Positions 18,594 to 27,610 of a stretch of DNA of 64,000 nucleotides are shown one piece after another (the first letter of the stretch is position 1; each line of letters begins with the position of its first letter). The stretch is from positions 1,302,001 through 1,366,000 of the forward strand of contig NZ_CP126256.1 in NCBI RefSeq assembly GCF_003234265.2. The letters are read 5' to 3'. The translations under genes were made by a program, and so were the position numbers. This DNA is from Curtobacterium sp. MCSS17_015 (GTDB lineage Bacteria; Actinomycetota; Actinomycetes; Actinomycetales; Microbacteriaceae). A model generated the notes under the pieces. It did no database searches, was not told the origin of the DNA, and saw nothing but the letters and a program-made list of their open reading frames with translations.

Positions 18594-19709
18594 TTGGCAG
18601 ACCACTACGACGTCCTCGGCGTCCCGCGCGACGCCTCCGATGCCGACATCAAGAAGGCGTACCGGCGGCTCGCCCGTGAACTCCACCCGGACGTGAACCC
18701 GAGCCCCGACGCCGCGGAGCGTTTCAAGGACGTCACGCACGCGTACGACGTGCTGAGCGACCCGGAGCAGCGCCGCCGCTTCGACGCCGGCGGCCAGGAC
18801 GGCCCGTTCGGCGGTGGCGGAGCCGCCGGCTTCAGCGACATCTTCGACGCCTTCTTCGGCGGCGGGGGCGGCGGCGGTGGCCGGGGGACCGGCCCGCGCA
18901 GTCGCGCCGAGCGCGGTCAGGACGCCCTGCTGCGGCTCGAGGTCGACCTCGACGAGGTCGTCTTCGGCACGCACAAGGACCTCGAGGTCGACACCGCCGT
19001 GCTCTGCGAGACGTGTGGCGGCTCCTGCTGTGCACCCGGCACGAGCCCGCAGACCTGCGACATCTGCGGCGGATCCGGACACATCCAGCGCCAGGTCCGT
19101 TCGCTGCTCGGCAACGTCGTCACGAGCGCCCCGTGCGGGACCTGCCGCGGCTACGGCACCGTCATCCCGAACCCCTGCCCGACGTGCCAGGGTCAGGGCC
19201 GGGTCCGCGCCCGCCGCACGGTCCCGGTGGACGTGCCCGCCGGGGTCGACTCCGGGCTCCGCCTGCAGATGCCCGGCCAGGGCGAGGTCGGTCCGGCCGG
19301 TGGTCCCGCGGGCGACCTGTACCTCGAGGTCCGGGTCCGCCACCACGACGTGTTCAGCCGCGACGGCGACGACCTGCTCGCCACGCTCGAGGTCCCGATG
19401 ACCGACGCGATCCTCGGCGCCACGACGACCATCGACGGCCTCGACGGTCCGGTGGAACTCGAACTCCGACCGGGCGTGCAGAGCGCTGACGTCCTCGTCA
19501 TCAAGGACCGCGGCGTCACGAAGCTGCGGGGCTCGGGTCGCGGCGACCTGAAGGTCGGCGTGCAGGTGGTCACCCCGACGAAGCTCTCCCACAAGGAGCG
19601 CCAGCTCGTCGAGCAGCTCGCGAAGACGCACAAGGCCGGTTCGCCGCAGCTGTCCCGCTTCCAGCAGGGCATGTTCGGCAAGCTCCGCGACCGGTTCTTC
19701 AACTTCTGA
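18594..19709 (+). CDS. dnaJ: Chaperone protein DnaJ (DnaJ2 type)
   Basis: A DnaK co-chaperone, 371 residues. The J domain has HPD at 31-33; then comes a Gly/Phe-rich linker (about 62-95); the zinc domain has CETCGGSC, CDICGGSG, CGTCRGYG and CPTCQGQG, the first repeat having Cys in place of the final Gly; then the two substrate-binding barrels. The start is TTG 18594, with TGAGGA upstream at good spacing. It lies 51 nt after hrcA and its stop overlaps the rsmE start (TGATG). Confidence 0.96.
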   Translation: MADHYDVLGVPRDASDADIKKAYRRLARELHPDVNPSPDAAERFKDVTHAYDVLSDPEQRRRFDAGGQDGPFGGGGAAGFSDIFDAFFGGGGGGGGRGTGPRSRAERGQDALLRLEVDLDEVVFGTHKDLEVDTAVLCETCGGSCCAPGTSPQTCDICGGSGHIQRQVRSLLGNVVTSAPCGTCRGYGTVIPNPCPTCQGQGRVRARRTVPVDVPAGVDSGLRLQMPGQGEVGPAGGPAGDLYLEVRVRHHDVFSRDGDDLLATLEVPMTDAILGATTTIDGLDGPVELELRPGVQSADVLVIKDRGVTKLRGSGRGDLKVGVQVVTPTKLSHKERQLVEQLAKTHKAGSPQLSRFQQGMFGKLRDRFFNF

Positions 19710-20473
19710 TGGCCTCGCTCTACCTCGTCGGCGCGCTCGACGACGTCACGGTGGGCGGCACGGTGTCGCTCGACGGCGCCGAGGGTCGCCACGCCGTGAC
19801 GGTCGCGCGCGTCCGGGTCGGCGAACAGCTCCGGCTGTCCGACGGGCGCGGCACGGTCGTCGCGGGTGCGGTGAGCGCGGTGGGCAAGGACTCGCTCGTG
19901 CTCACCGTCGCCGCGGTGGACGTGGACCCGGCACCGCGGCCCTCGCTGACGCTCGTGCAGGCGCTCGCCAAGGGCGGTCGCGACGAGATGGCCGTCCAGG
20001 CGGCCACCGAGATCGGGGTCGACCGCGTGGTGCCGTGGGCCGCCGCCCGGAGCGTCTCGCGGTGGGAGGGCCCGAAGATCGAGAAGGGCCGTGCCCGCTG
20101 GGCGGCGATCGCGCAGGAAGCAGCGAAGCAGGCCGTGCGCTCGCGGGTCCCCGACGTCGTCGCCCCGGTGACGACGGCGCAGCTCGCCGGTGGCGCGGGA
20201 ACGGCAGCAGTGGAAGCCGGCCAGGAGGCGCGTCGGCAGCTGGTCCTGCTCGAACCGACCGCCTCGGGTCGGCTCGCGACCTGGGAACCGCCGGTCGATG
20301 CGGACGAGATCGCCCTCGTGGTCGGTCCGGAGGGCGGGATCGACCCCGCCGAACTCGACCGGCTCGAAGCGGCCGGTGCCGTCCGGGTGCGGCTCGGCGA
20401 CAGCGTGCTGCGGACCTCGACGGCGGGACCCGCCGCCCTGGCGGTCCTGCAGACGCGACTCGGACGCTGGTGA
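19709..20473 (+). CDS. rsmE: 16S rRNA (uracil(1498)-N(3))-methyltransferase
   Basis: A SPOUT-class methyltransferase that methylates U1498 in the decoding centre of 16S rRNA. It has 254 residues: an N-terminal PUA-like domain (AEGRHAVTVARVRVGEQL) and a knotted C-terminal domain with VGPEGGI and LRLG-type RLGDSVLRTSTAGPAAL, which form the SAM-binding knot. It overlaps dnaJ by one base and is the last gene of the hrcA operon. The stop lies inside the first copy of a 15-bp tandem repeat. Confidence 0.95.
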   Translation: MASLYLVGALDDVTVGGTVSLDGAEGRHAVTVARVRVGEQLRLSDGRGTVVAGAVSAVGKDSLVLTVAAVDVDPAPRPSLTLVQALAKGGRDEMAVQAATEIGVDRVVPWAAARSVSRWEGPKIEKGRARWAAIAQEAAKQAVRSRVPDVVAPVTTAQLAGGAGTAAVEAGQEARRQLVLLEPTASGRLATWEPPVDADEIALVVGPEGGIDPAELDRLEAAGAVRVRLGDSVLRTSTAGPAALAVLQTRLGRW

Positions 20474-20515
20474 CCCGGACGCTGGTGACCCGGACGCTGG
20501 TGGCCCGGACGCTGG
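20462..20515 (+). repeat. 15-bp tandem repeat at the end of rsmE (3 copies plus a partial)
   Basis: GGACGCTGGTGACCC occurs at 20462-20476 and 20477-20491, then with one change at 20492-20506, and its first 9 bases again at 20507-20515. The rsmE stop TGA is in the first copy; the rest is intergenic. No function is evident. Confidence 0.9.
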
Positions 20516-20610
20516 ATCGCCAGGACGGCGATCCGTACCCCGACGTCACGGTCCGGCGCGGATCGGACCGCGTCGACGGACCGGGAAGGCGCGGCGCGGG
20601 TCGTGCGTTC

Positions 20611-20616
20611 TACGAT
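20611..20616 (+). promoter_or_regulatory. -10 box of the HIT-phoH-ybeY-corC-era operon (leaderless)
   Basis: TACGAT, 6 nt before ATG 20623; no Shine-Dalgarno. Confidence 0.55.
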
Positions 20617-20622
20617 GGAGTC

Positions 20623-20976
20623 ATGACCAGCACCGAGCCAAGCGTCTTCACGAAGATCGTCGCGCGCGAGATCCCGGCGACCATCGTCGCCGAGGACGAC
20701 CGCGTCATCGCCTTCGAGGACATCGCCCCCAAGGCCCCGGTCCACGTGCTCGTCGTCCCCAAGACCCAGGCGTACGCGAACGTCGGCGAACTCGCGGACG
20801 CGGATCCCGAGCTGCTCGCGCACGTCGTGGTGACGGCGCAGCGCATCGCCGACGAACGCGCCGGCGGCCAGTTCCGACTCGTGTTCAACACCGGCGAAGC
20901 CGCCGGGCAGACCGTGTTCCACGTGCATGCGCACGTACTCGCAGGAGACCTGCAGGAAGGCACCCTTGCCAGCTGA
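20623..20976 (+). CDS. Histidine triad (HIT) family nucleotide-binding protein
   Basis: A small cytosolic nucleoside phosphoramidase/hydrolase of the HINT branch, 117 residues. It begins SVFTKIVAREIPATIVAEDD, has the DIAPKAPVHVLVVPK segment, and ends with the catalytic triad HVHAHVL (about residues 104-110). ATG 20623 is fixed by the -10 box just upstream. Its end overlaps the likely phoH start by 11 nt. It is the first gene of a five-gene operon. Confidence 0.92.
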   Translation: MTSTEPSVFTKIVAREIPATIVAEDDRVIAFEDIAPKAPVHVLVVPKTQAYANVGELADADPELLAHVVVTAQRIADERAGGQFRLVFNTGEAAGQTVFHVHAHVLAGDLQEGTLAS

Positions 20977-22009
20977 CGAACCAGCCACCACCGAGCCGGA
21001 GTCCGTCTCCGTCTCGGAACTCACCGTCGACGGCATCGCCATGGTGCAGTTGCTCGGACCGCAGGACCGCCTGCTGAAGACCGTCGAGCGCCAGTACCCG
21101 GGCGTCCGCGTCCTGGTGCGCGGCAACCAGGTCTCGCTCTCCGGCCCCGAGCGCGACGTCACCCGGGCCCGCGCCCTCGTCGACGAACTCGTCGGCATGG
21201 TCCGGCGTGGTCAGGACATCGGGCAGTCGGACATCCCGACGTCGGCGCGGATCATCGACGACGAGCGCAGCCCGTCGAACGTGTTCGGGACCCCGATCGT
21301 GTCGAGCCGAGGCAAATCCGTGCGCCCGAAGACCGACGGGCAGCGTGCGTACGTCGACGCGATCGACGAGAACACGATCACGTTCGGCATCGGCCCCGCC
21401 GGCACCGGCAAGACCTACCTGGCGATGGCGAAGGCCGTCCAGGCGTTGCAGCGGCGCGAGGTCACCCGGATCATCCTCACCCGCCCCGCGGTGGAGGCCG
21501 GCGAGCGGCTGGGGTTCCTGCCCGGGACGCTCACGGACAAGATCGACCCGTACCTCCGTCCGCTGTACGACGCGCTCAACGAGATGATGGACCCCGAGCT
21601 GGTCCCGAAGCTCCTGGCCGCCGGCACGGTCGAGGTCGCTCCGTTGGCGTACATGCGTGGGCGGACGCTGAACGACTCGTTCGTCGTGCTCGACGAGGCG
21701 CAGAACACCACGCCCGAGCAGATGAAGATGTTCCTGACGCGTCTCGGCTTCGGCTCGAAGATGGTGGTCACGGGTGACATCACCCAGATCGACCTGCCCG
21801 GCAACGTCTCGGGTCTGCGCCTCGTCACGCGCATCCTCGACGACGTCGACGACATCCACTTCGCCCGGCTCGGCAGCGAGGACGTCGTCCGCCACACGCT
21901 GGTGGGCCGCATCGTCGACGCGTACACGCAGTACGACGAAGAACGTCTCGCCGAGCAGGCCGGGCACCGCTCCCAGCACCAGGACGACCGCCGAGGAGGC
22001 AACCGGTGA
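20966..22009 (+). CDS. phoH: PhoH family ATPase
   Basis: A cytoplasmic ATPase of the PhoH/PhoL family, associated with ybeY and RNA metabolism. It has 347 residues: an N-terminal KH-like region (about 25-80), Walker A GPAGTGKT, Walker B VVLDEAQN, the strongly conserved [17 protein letters not shown] and [15 protein letters not shown] 20966 is chosen because AGGAAGG precedes it; it overlaps the HIT gene. The frame has no ATG before residue 24. It overlaps ybeY by 4 nt. Confidence 0.92.
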   Translation: MPADEPATTEPESVSVSELTVDGIAMVQLLGPQDRLLKTVERQYPGVRVLVRGNQVSLSGPERDVTRARALVDELVGMVRRGQDIGQSDIPTSARIIDDERSPSNVFGTPIVSSRGKSVRPKTDGQRAYVDAIDENTITFGIGPAGTGKTYLAMAKAVQALQRREVTRIILTRPAVEAGERLGFLPGTLTDKIDPYLRPLYDALNEMMDPELVPKLLAAGTVEVAPLAYMRGRTLNDSFVVLDEAQNTTPEQMKMFLTRLGFGSKMVVTGDITQIDLPGNVSGLRLVTRILDDVDDIHFARLGSEDVVRHTLVGRIVDAYTQYDEERLAEQAGHRSQHQDDRRGGNR

Positions 22010-22467
22010 GCATCGAGCTCAACAACGAGTCGGGCGTGGCGGTCGACGAGGACGCGGTGCAGCGCCTCGCCGCGTTCGCGCTGGACGCCATGCACGTGCA
22101 CGCGGATGCCGAGCTCGCGATCGTCTTCGTGGACGAGGGCGCGATGGAGCAGTTGCACATCCGGTGGATGGACGAGCCCGGTCCGACCGACGTCCTGAGC
22201 TTCCCGATGGACGAACTCCGCCCGGGCACCGAGGACGAGCCGACCCCCGCCGGGCTCCTCGGCGACATCGTGGTCTGCCCGCAGGTGGCCGAGGAGCAGG
22301 CGAAGACCGCCGGACACTCGACCCTCGACGAGATCCTGTTGCTCACGTGCCACGGGGTGCTCCACCTGCTCGGCTTCGACCACGCGGAGCCGGACGAGAA
22401 GGCCGAGATGTTCGGCCTGCAGGGCGAGATCCTCCGTGGTTTCGCCGCCGCGCGCCGGGGGCGGTGA
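22006..22467 (+). CDS. ybeY: rRNA maturation RNase YbeY
   Basis: A zinc endoribonuclease for 16S rRNA 3'-end maturation and ribosome quality control, 153 residues. The metal site H-X3-H-X5-H is seen as His116, His120 and His126 in [11 protein letters not shown], preceded by [10 protein letters not shown]. The GTG start overlaps the phoH stop (GTGA), and its own stop overlaps the next start the same way. Confidence 0.95.
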   Translation: MSIELNNESGVAVDEDAVQRLAAFALDAMHVHADAELAIVFVDEGAMEQLHIRWMDEPGPTDVLSFPMDELRPGTEDEPTPAGLLGDIVVCPQVAEEQAKTAGHSTLDEILLLTCHGVLHLLGFDHAEPDEKAEMFGLQGEILRGFAAARRGR

Positions 22468-23795
22468 CCGCAGTGTTCCTCGTCGCCGTCCTGCTCGCGG
22501 TGGCGTTCGTGCTGGTGGTCCTCGGCGGACTGCTCGCGGCCGCCGACTCCGCCCTGTCGGTGCTCTCGCGCGCCGACCTCGAGGAGATCGCCCGCGGCAG
22601 CAAGCGTCGTCGCGCGATCGAGGCGCTGGCGGACGACCCCGGTGCCCACGTCAACGCCCTCAACTTCTTCCGCGTGCTCGCCGAGACGGCGGCGGCGGTG
22701 CTCGTGACGATCGCGCTCGTCACGGTGTTCGACACGTGGTGGCTCGCGCTGATCGTGTCGGCAGCCGTGATGACCGCGGTGTCGTTCGTGCTCGTCGGCT
22801 CGAGCCCGCGAAGCGTCGGTCGGGCCCATGCCGAGGGCATCATCGCCGCCACCGGAGGCCTCGTCCGCGGCGTGCGCATCGTGCTCGGACCGCTCGCCGG
22901 TCTCCTCGTGGCGATCGGTGACCGGGTGACGCCGGGTCGTGTCCGCAGCGCCTCGAGCGTCTCGAGCGAGGAGCAGCTGCTCTCACTCGTCGACGAGGCG
23001 ACCGAGAGCAACGTGCTCGAAGCGGACGACCGTGAGCTCATCCACTCGGTCTTCGCGTTCAGCGACACCCTCGTCCGCGAGGTCATGGTGCCCCGGACCG
23101 ACATGGTGACCGCGGACGCGCACGACACCGTCGCCGCGGTGATGGAGCAGTTCCTCGCGACCGGCGTCTCCCGGATGCCGGTGACCGGCCGGGACAGCGA
23201 CGACGTGCTCGGCGTGGCCTACCTCCGCGACCTCGCCCGCGCCCTGTACGAGCGGCCCGAGGTGGGCACGCGGGCCGTGCGGACGATGCTCCGCCCGGCG
23301 GAGTTCCTGCCGGAGTCGAAACCGGCGGACGAGACCCTCCGGCACATGCAGCTGGCCAAGAACCACCTCGTCCTCGTGGTCGACGAGTACGGCGGCGTCG
23401 CGGGGCTCGTGACGATGGAGGACCTCATCGAGGAGCTCGTCGGCGACATCTCCGACGAGTACGACCGCACCGTGGTCGACCGGGCCGAGATCGGACCCGG
23501 GCACTGGCGCATCTCCGCCCGGCTGTCCATCGACGAGCTCGGGGACCTGTTCGGCATCGAGCTCGACGACGACGACGTCGACACCGTCGGCGGCCTGCTC
23601 ACCAAGGAACTCGGGCACCTGCCGTCCGCCGGGGACACCGTGACGGTGTCCGGCGTCGTGCTGACGGCCGACCGGGTCGAGGGCAAGCGGCGTCACCTCA
23701 TCACGGTCCTGGCGGAGCGCACCGCCGACCTCGAGTCCGCCGAGCAGGCCTTCGGCGACACCGACCACTCCACGACGGGAACACGAACCACATGA
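22464..23795 (+). CDS. CNNM/CorC-family transporter with CBS pair (hemolysin-like)
   Basis: A membrane protein of the CNM/CorC type, probably for divalent cation (Mg/Co) efflux; older names call it hemolysin-related. It has 443 residues: a DUF21-type membrane domain with about four helices (residues 1-155), two CBS domains (about 190-320, with [14 protein letters not shown] and [25 protein letters not shown] shown in parts) and a C-terminal CorC/HlyC domain. GTG 22464 overlaps ybeY. The gene before era is usually of this family in actinobacteria. Confidence 0.9.
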   Translation: MTAVFLVAVLLAVAFVLVVLGGLLAAADSALSVLSRADLEEIARGSKRRRAIEALADDPGAHVNALNFFRVLAETAAAVLVTIALVTVFDTWWLALIVSAAVMTAVSFVLVGSSPRSVGRAHAEGIIAATGGLVRGVRIVLGPLAGLLVAIGDRVTPGRVRSASSVSSEEQLLSLVDEATESNVLEADDRELIHSVFAFSDTLVREVMVPRTDMVTADAHDTVAAVMEQFLATGVSRMPVTGRDSDDVLGVAYLRDLARALYERPEVGTRAVRTMLRPAEFLPESKPADETLRHMQLAKNHLVLVVDEYGGVAGLVTMEDLIEELVGDISDEYDRTVVDRAEIGPGHWRISARLSIDELGDLFGIELDDDDVDTVGGLLTKELGHLPSAGDTVTVSGVVLTADRVEGKRRHLITVLAERTADLESAEQAFGDTDHSTTGTRTT

Positions 23796-24727
23796 CCGAC
23801 TCCGGAACCGACGCCGCGCCCGAGACCACCGCGCCCTACCGCGCGGGGTTCGTCTCCTTCGTCGGTCGTCCGAACGTCGGCAAGTCGACGCTGACGAACG
23901 CCCTCGTCGGGCAGAAGGTCGCGATCACCTCGTCGAAGCCGCAGACGACACGACGGGCGATCCGCGGGATCGTGCACCGTCCGCACGGACAGGTGATCGT
24001 CGTGGACACCCCCGGGGTGCACCGCCCCCGGACCCTCCTCGGGGAGCGCCTCAACGACCTCGTGCAGTCCACGCTCGGTGACGTCGACGTCATCGGGTTC
24101 TGCGTCCCCGCGAACGAGCCGATCGGGCCGGGCGACCGGTTCATCAACGACACGCTCGACCAGTACCCGCGGGCCAAGAAGGTCGCGATCGTCACGAAGA
24201 TCGACCGCGCCGGCAAGGAGAAGGTCGCCGAGCAGCTGCTCGCGGTGTCGCGGTTGCGGGAGTGGGACGCGATCATCCCGACCTCCGGCACCGAGGGACT
24301 GCAGCTCGAGGACCTCCTCGACGAGGTCGTGTCGCTGCTGCCGGAGTCGCCGCAGCTGTACGACGACCTGGCCGTGACGGAGGAGACCGACGAGGAGCGC
24401 ATCGGCGAGCTCATCCGCGAAGCCGCGCTCGAGGGCGTCCGCGACGAACTGCCGCACTCGCTCGCCGTCGTCATCGAGGACGTGGTCGAGCCGGACGACG
24501 ACGACCCGGACGGCCCGCTGCGCATCTTCGCCAACCTGTTCGTCGAGCGGGACAGCCAGAAGGCGATCGTCATCGGGCACAAGGGCGGGCGACTCAAGGA
24601 CGTCGGGACACGGGCCCGTGCGGAGATCGAGGCGCTCGTGGGTCGCCACGTCTACCTCAACATCCGCGTGAAGGTCGCCAAGGAGTGGCAGCGCGACCCG
24701 AAGCAGCTGGGACGTCTCGGCTTCTGA
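23792..24727 (+). CDS. era: GTPase Era
   Basis: An essential GTPase that binds the 3' end of 16S rRNA and checks 30S assembly. It has 311 residues: G1 GRPNVGKS (25-32), G3 DTPG (72-75), G4 TKID, and a C-terminal KH domain with VIGHKGGRLKDVGTRARAEIE (in parts: GHKGGRLKDVG). It overlaps the CorC gene (ATGA) and is the last gene of the operon. No clear terminator is seen before the next promoter. Confidence 0.96.
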   Translation: MTDSGTDAAPETTAPYRAGFVSFVGRPNVGKSTLTNALVGQKVAITSSKPQTTRRAIRGIVHRPHGQVIVVDTPGVHRPRTLLGERLNDLVQSTLGDVDVIGFCVPANEPIGPGDRFINDTLDQYPRAKKVAIVTKIDRAGKEKVAEQLLAVSRLREWDAIIPTSGTEGLQLEDLLDEVVSLLPESPQLYDDLAVTEETDEERIGELIREAALEGVRDELPHSLAVVIEDVVEPDDDDPDGPLRIFANLFVERDSQKAIVIGHKGGRLKDVGTRARAEIEALVGRHVYLNIRVKVAKEWQRDPKQLGRLGF

Positions 24728-24771
24728 CCCGGATCATCCCGCCGTCGGACGCGGGGTCGGGTCGAGCGCCG

Positions 24772-24777
24772 TACCGT
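24772..24777 (+). promoter_or_regulatory. -10 box of the histidine kinase gene (leaderless)
   Basis: TACCGT, 6 nt before GTG 24784; no Shine-Dalgarno. Confidence 0.5.
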
Positions 24778-24783
24778 GGACTG

Positions 24784-26019
24784 GTGTTCCGCCCACTCCT
24801 GCGCACCCAGATCGTCGTCGACGTCTCGGTGGCCATCGTGTTGGGCGGCCTCATCACGGTCCTGTCCGGCGCGGACGTCGGTGGGGTGGCCGGGCTCGGG
24901 ACGATCGCCGGGCTGACGCTGGCGCTCGCCCTCCGCCGGATGGCACCGGGACCCGGTCTGGCCGTCGCATGGGTGACGGCCGCATTCCAGATGGCCACGC
25001 TGCAGGACCCGAACATCGCCGACGCGATGGTCGCCGGGGTCGTGTACACCACCAGCGTCTACGGCAGCCGACGCGTCCGGGTGCTCGGACTGGTCTCCGC
25101 CGTGGTCGGCGCGGTCCTGGCCGGCGTCTACACGGGGGTCCGGATCTACGGTGTCTCCGGCATCGGCGGCCGTCCGGAGTCCCTCATGGAGTCGGTGAAC
25201 TACGGCGTCACGTGGTTCGTCTTCACCCTGGCCGTCCTGCTGCTGCCGTGGCTCGCCGGCCTCGCCGTCCGCGCCCGCCGTTCCGCGCGGATGAGCCGGG
25301 AGGCGCAACTGCTCGCCGAGCGCGACGCCGCCCGAGCAGACCGAGCCGTCGCGATCGAGCAGGAGCGGGTGCGCATCGCGCGGGACATGCACGACATCGT
25401 GGCGCACTCGCTCGCGGTCGTCATCGCGCAGGCGGACGGCGCCCGGTACGCGCTGCGCGCCGACCCCGCGGTCGCCGACGAAGCGCTCGGCACGATCGGC
25501 TCCACGGCCCGTCGCGCCCTGGGAGACGTCCGCGAACTGCTCGGCGCCCTCCGGCACGAGCAGGGCACGGCCCCCACCCCGGACGTCGACGACATCGAAC
25601 AGCTCGTCGGACAGATGCGGGACGTCGGCCTCGACGTGCAGGTGGAACGACAGGGCGACCCGTCGGCGCTGCCCACCACGACGCAGCTCGCCGTCTACCG
25701 CATCGTGCAGGAGAGCCTGACGAACGCGTACAAGCACGGGGAGCGCGGTGCCCCGGTCCGCGCGCGGCTGACCTACCGCCCCGACACGGTCGAGATCGAC
25801 GTCGTGAACCGGCGGGCCGAGGGCGACCGCCCGGGCCCCGGGACCGGGCACGGGCTCGTCGGCATGCGCGAACGTGCCACGATGTCCGGCGGGAGCATGA
25901 CAGCGGGACCCCGCGGCGAGGACTTCGCCGTGGCCGTCCGGATGCCGGCCCAGCCGTCGACCGGGCAGATGCCCCGGAACACGATCCCGTCCACGAACCA
26001 GGAGCGGAGCCCCAGGTGA
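24784..26019 (+). CDS. Two-component sensor histidine kinase (NarL/DesK type)
   Basis: A membrane sensor kinase, 411 residues: four or five membrane helices in residues 10-165, a HisKA_3 dimerisation domain with phospho-acceptor His203 in RIARDMHDIVAHSL, and a HATPase domain with VQESLTNAYKHG and the glycine box GHGLVGMRER. No large external domain is present, so the signal is probably sensed in or near the membrane. It is followed by its LuxR-type regulator and then an ABC exporter, the usual arrangement of an antibiotic/envelope stress system; the signal is unknown. Confidence 0.9.
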   Translation: MFRPLLRTQIVVDVSVAIVLGGLITVLSGADVGGVAGLGTIAGLTLALALRRMAPGPGLAVAWVTAAFQMATLQDPNIADAMVAGVVYTTSVYGSRRVRVLGLVSAVVGAVLAGVYTGVRIYGVSGIGGRPESLMESVNYGVTWFVFTLAVLLLPWLAGLAVRARRSARMSREAQLLAERDAARADRAVAIEQERVRIARDMHDIVAHSLAVVIAQADGARYALRADPAVADEALGTIGSTARRALGDVRELLGALRHEQGTAPTPDVDDIEQLVGQMRDVGLDVQVERQGDPSALPTTTQLAVYRIVQESLTNAYKHGERGAPVRARLTYRPDTVEIDVVNRRAEGDRPGPGTGHGLVGMRERATMSGGSMTAGPRGEDFAVAVRMPAQPSTGQMPRNTIPSTNQERSPR

Positions 26020-26059
26020 CGAGCAACACGGTGACGAGCAACACGGTGACGAGCACACG
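26016..26059 (+). repeat. 15-bp tandem repeat between kinase and regulator genes
   Basis: GTGACGAGCAACACG occurs at 26016-26030 and 26031-26045, with a 14-nt variant at 26046-26059. The kinase stop TGA lies in the first copy, and the regulator ATG follows the last. Confidence 0.85.
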
Positions 26060-26752
26060 ATGACGAGCGAGCACACCACGACCGCCGACGCGCCGCGCAT
26101 CCGCGTCGCCCTCGTCGACGACCAGGCGCTGTTCCGCACGGGCATCAGGATGCTCATCGGCTCCCAGCCGGACCTGCAGTTCGTGGGGGAGGCCGGGGAC
26201 GGTGCCGAGGGGATCGAACTCGTCCGACAGAGCCGGCCCGACGTCGTGCTCATGGACGTCCGCATGCCCGTCATGGACGGCATCACCGCCACCGCCGGCA
26301 TCATCGCCAGCGGGTCCGCCGCCAAGGTGCTCGTCCTCACCACCTTCGACTTCGACGAGGCCGCGGCGAAGGCCATCCGGGCCGGGGCGAGCGGGTTCGT
26401 GCTCAAGGACGCGGACCCCGAGTTCCTGCTCGCCGCCATCCGGACCGTGCACGCGGGCACCACGGTCTTCGCGGCCTCGGCGACGCGGGAACTCCTCCGC
26501 CGGTACGAGGACCCGGCCGAGCAGCGTGCCAGCGCGCCGGCCGCCTTCGCCGACCTGACGCCACGGGAACGCGAGATCTTCGACCTCGCGGCGCGGGGGC
26601 TCAGCAACGCCGAGATCGCCAAGCACGAGTACGTCAGCGAGGCCACGGTGAAGACCCACATCTCCCGCGTCCTCACGAAGCTCGAGCTGCGGGACCGCGT
26701 CCGCTTGGTCGTCTTCGCGCACGAGCACGGACTCGTCACCAAGGGCGACTGA
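26060..26752 (+). CDS. LuxR/NarL-family response regulator
   Basis: The DNA-binding partner of the kinase upstream, 230 residues. The receiver domain has Asp20/Asp21 and phospho-acceptor Asp66 in VLMDVRMP, and FVLKDA for the conserved Lys. The C-terminal HTH begins LTPREREIFDLAARGLSNAEIA and contains SEATVKTHISRVLTKL. It starts 40 nt after the kinase stop, across a tandem repeat. It probably controls the ABC genes that follow. Confidence 0.93.
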   Translation: MTSEHTTTADAPRIRVALVDDQALFRTGIRMLIGSQPDLQFVGEAGDGAEGIELVRQSRPDVVLMDVRMPVMDGITATAGIIASGSAAKVLVLTTFDFDEAAAKAIRAGASGFVLKDADPEFLLAAIRTVHAGTTVFAASATRELLRRYEDPAEQRASAPAAFADLTPREREIFDLAARGLSNAEIAKHEYVSEATVKTHISRVLTKLELRDRVRLVVFAHEHGLVTKGD

Positions 26753-26848
26753 CACCTCATCCGTCAGGGGGACGCCGTCCGCCGATCCGAGCCGAGCGGA
26801 TGACGGACGCGAGTCGGGCGACGGACGCGCCGCGGGCCTCCCGGACGC

Positions 26849-26854
26849 GATCGT
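26849..26854 (+). promoter_or_regulatory. -10 box of the ABC exporter genes (leaderless)
   Basis: GATCGT, 6 nt before ATG 26861. Direct repeats GACGGACGCG at 26802-26811 and 26820-26829 lie just upstream of and across the expected -35. Confidence 0.4.
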
Positions 26855-26860
26855 GGAGCC

Positions 26861-27610
26861 ATGACCAACCACGCTCCGATCATCCGCCTCGACCACGTTT
26901 CCAAGCACTACGGCGACGCCGCGCGCCGGGTGACGGCGCTCGACGACGTCAGCGTCGACATCGGGGCAGGTGAGTTCACCGCCGTGATGGGGCCGTCCGG
27001 CTCCGGCAAGTCGACGCTCATGCACGTCGCGGCCGGGCTCGACCAGGTGTCCTCCGGGCGCATCACGATCGACGGCGCGGACATCACCGGCCTCGGCGAC
27101 CGGGAGCTCACCGAACTCCGGCGTCGCCGCCTCGGGTTCGTCTTCCAGTCCTTCAACCTCGTGCCGACCCTCGACGTCAGCGAGAACATCCGACTGCCGT
27201 TCCTGCTCGGCGGGCACAAGCCCGACCGCGAGGAGTCGGCGTGGATCGACCGGCTCGTCGAGATGCTCGGGCTCGGCAACCGCCTCACACATCGGCCGCA
27301 CCAGCTCTCCGGCGGACAGCAGCAGCGCGTCGCGATCGCGCGTGCGCTGGCTTCGCGGCCCGCGGTCGTGGTCGCCGACGAACCGACGGGCGCCCTCGAC
27401 TCCCGCACGGGTCGCGACGTGCTCGCGATCCTCCGCGGTGCCGTGGCCGACTGGGGGCAGAGCGTCGTGATGGTCACGCACGACCCGGTCGCGGCGGCGA
27501 ACGCGGACCGCATCCTGTTCCTCGCCGACGGCCGCATCGTCGGGGACCGTCCGGGCATGTCCGCCGCGGACATCTCGGCGACGATGCTCGGGATGGAGGC
27601 GGCAGCGTGA
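26861..27610 (+). CDS. ABC transporter ATP-binding protein (MacB/LolD type)
   Basis: The ATPase of an exporter-type ABC system, 249 residues: Walker A GPSGSGKST, Q-loop FQSFNL, signature LSGGQQQRVAIARAL, Walker B VVADEPTGALD and switch histidine in MVTHDP. The Pfam-type features FVFQSFNLVPTLDV and NIRLPF are typical of MacB/BceA-like ATPases. It overlaps the permease gene by 4 nt (GTGA). Confidence 0.93.
   Translation: MTNHAPIIRLDHVSKHYGDAARRVTALDDVSVDIGAGEFTAVMGPSGSGKSTLMHVAAGLDQVSSGRITIDGADITGLGDRELTELRRRRLGFVFQSFNLVPTLDVSENIRLPFLLGGHKPDREESAWIDRLVEMLGLGNRLTHRPHQLSGGQQQRVAIARALASRPAVVVADEPTGALDSRTGRDVLAILRGAVADWGQSVVMVTHDPVAAANADRILFLADGRIVGDRPGMSAADISATMLGMEAAA

Noticed and set aside
20966..22009. 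PhoH as a sign of a prophage
   Set aside because: It is in the conserved chromosomal HIT-phoH-ybeY-corC-era operon, not with phage genes.
20462..26059. Tandem repeats considered as CRISPR arrays
   Set aside because: Repeat unit is 15 bp with no spacers, and no cas gene is near.
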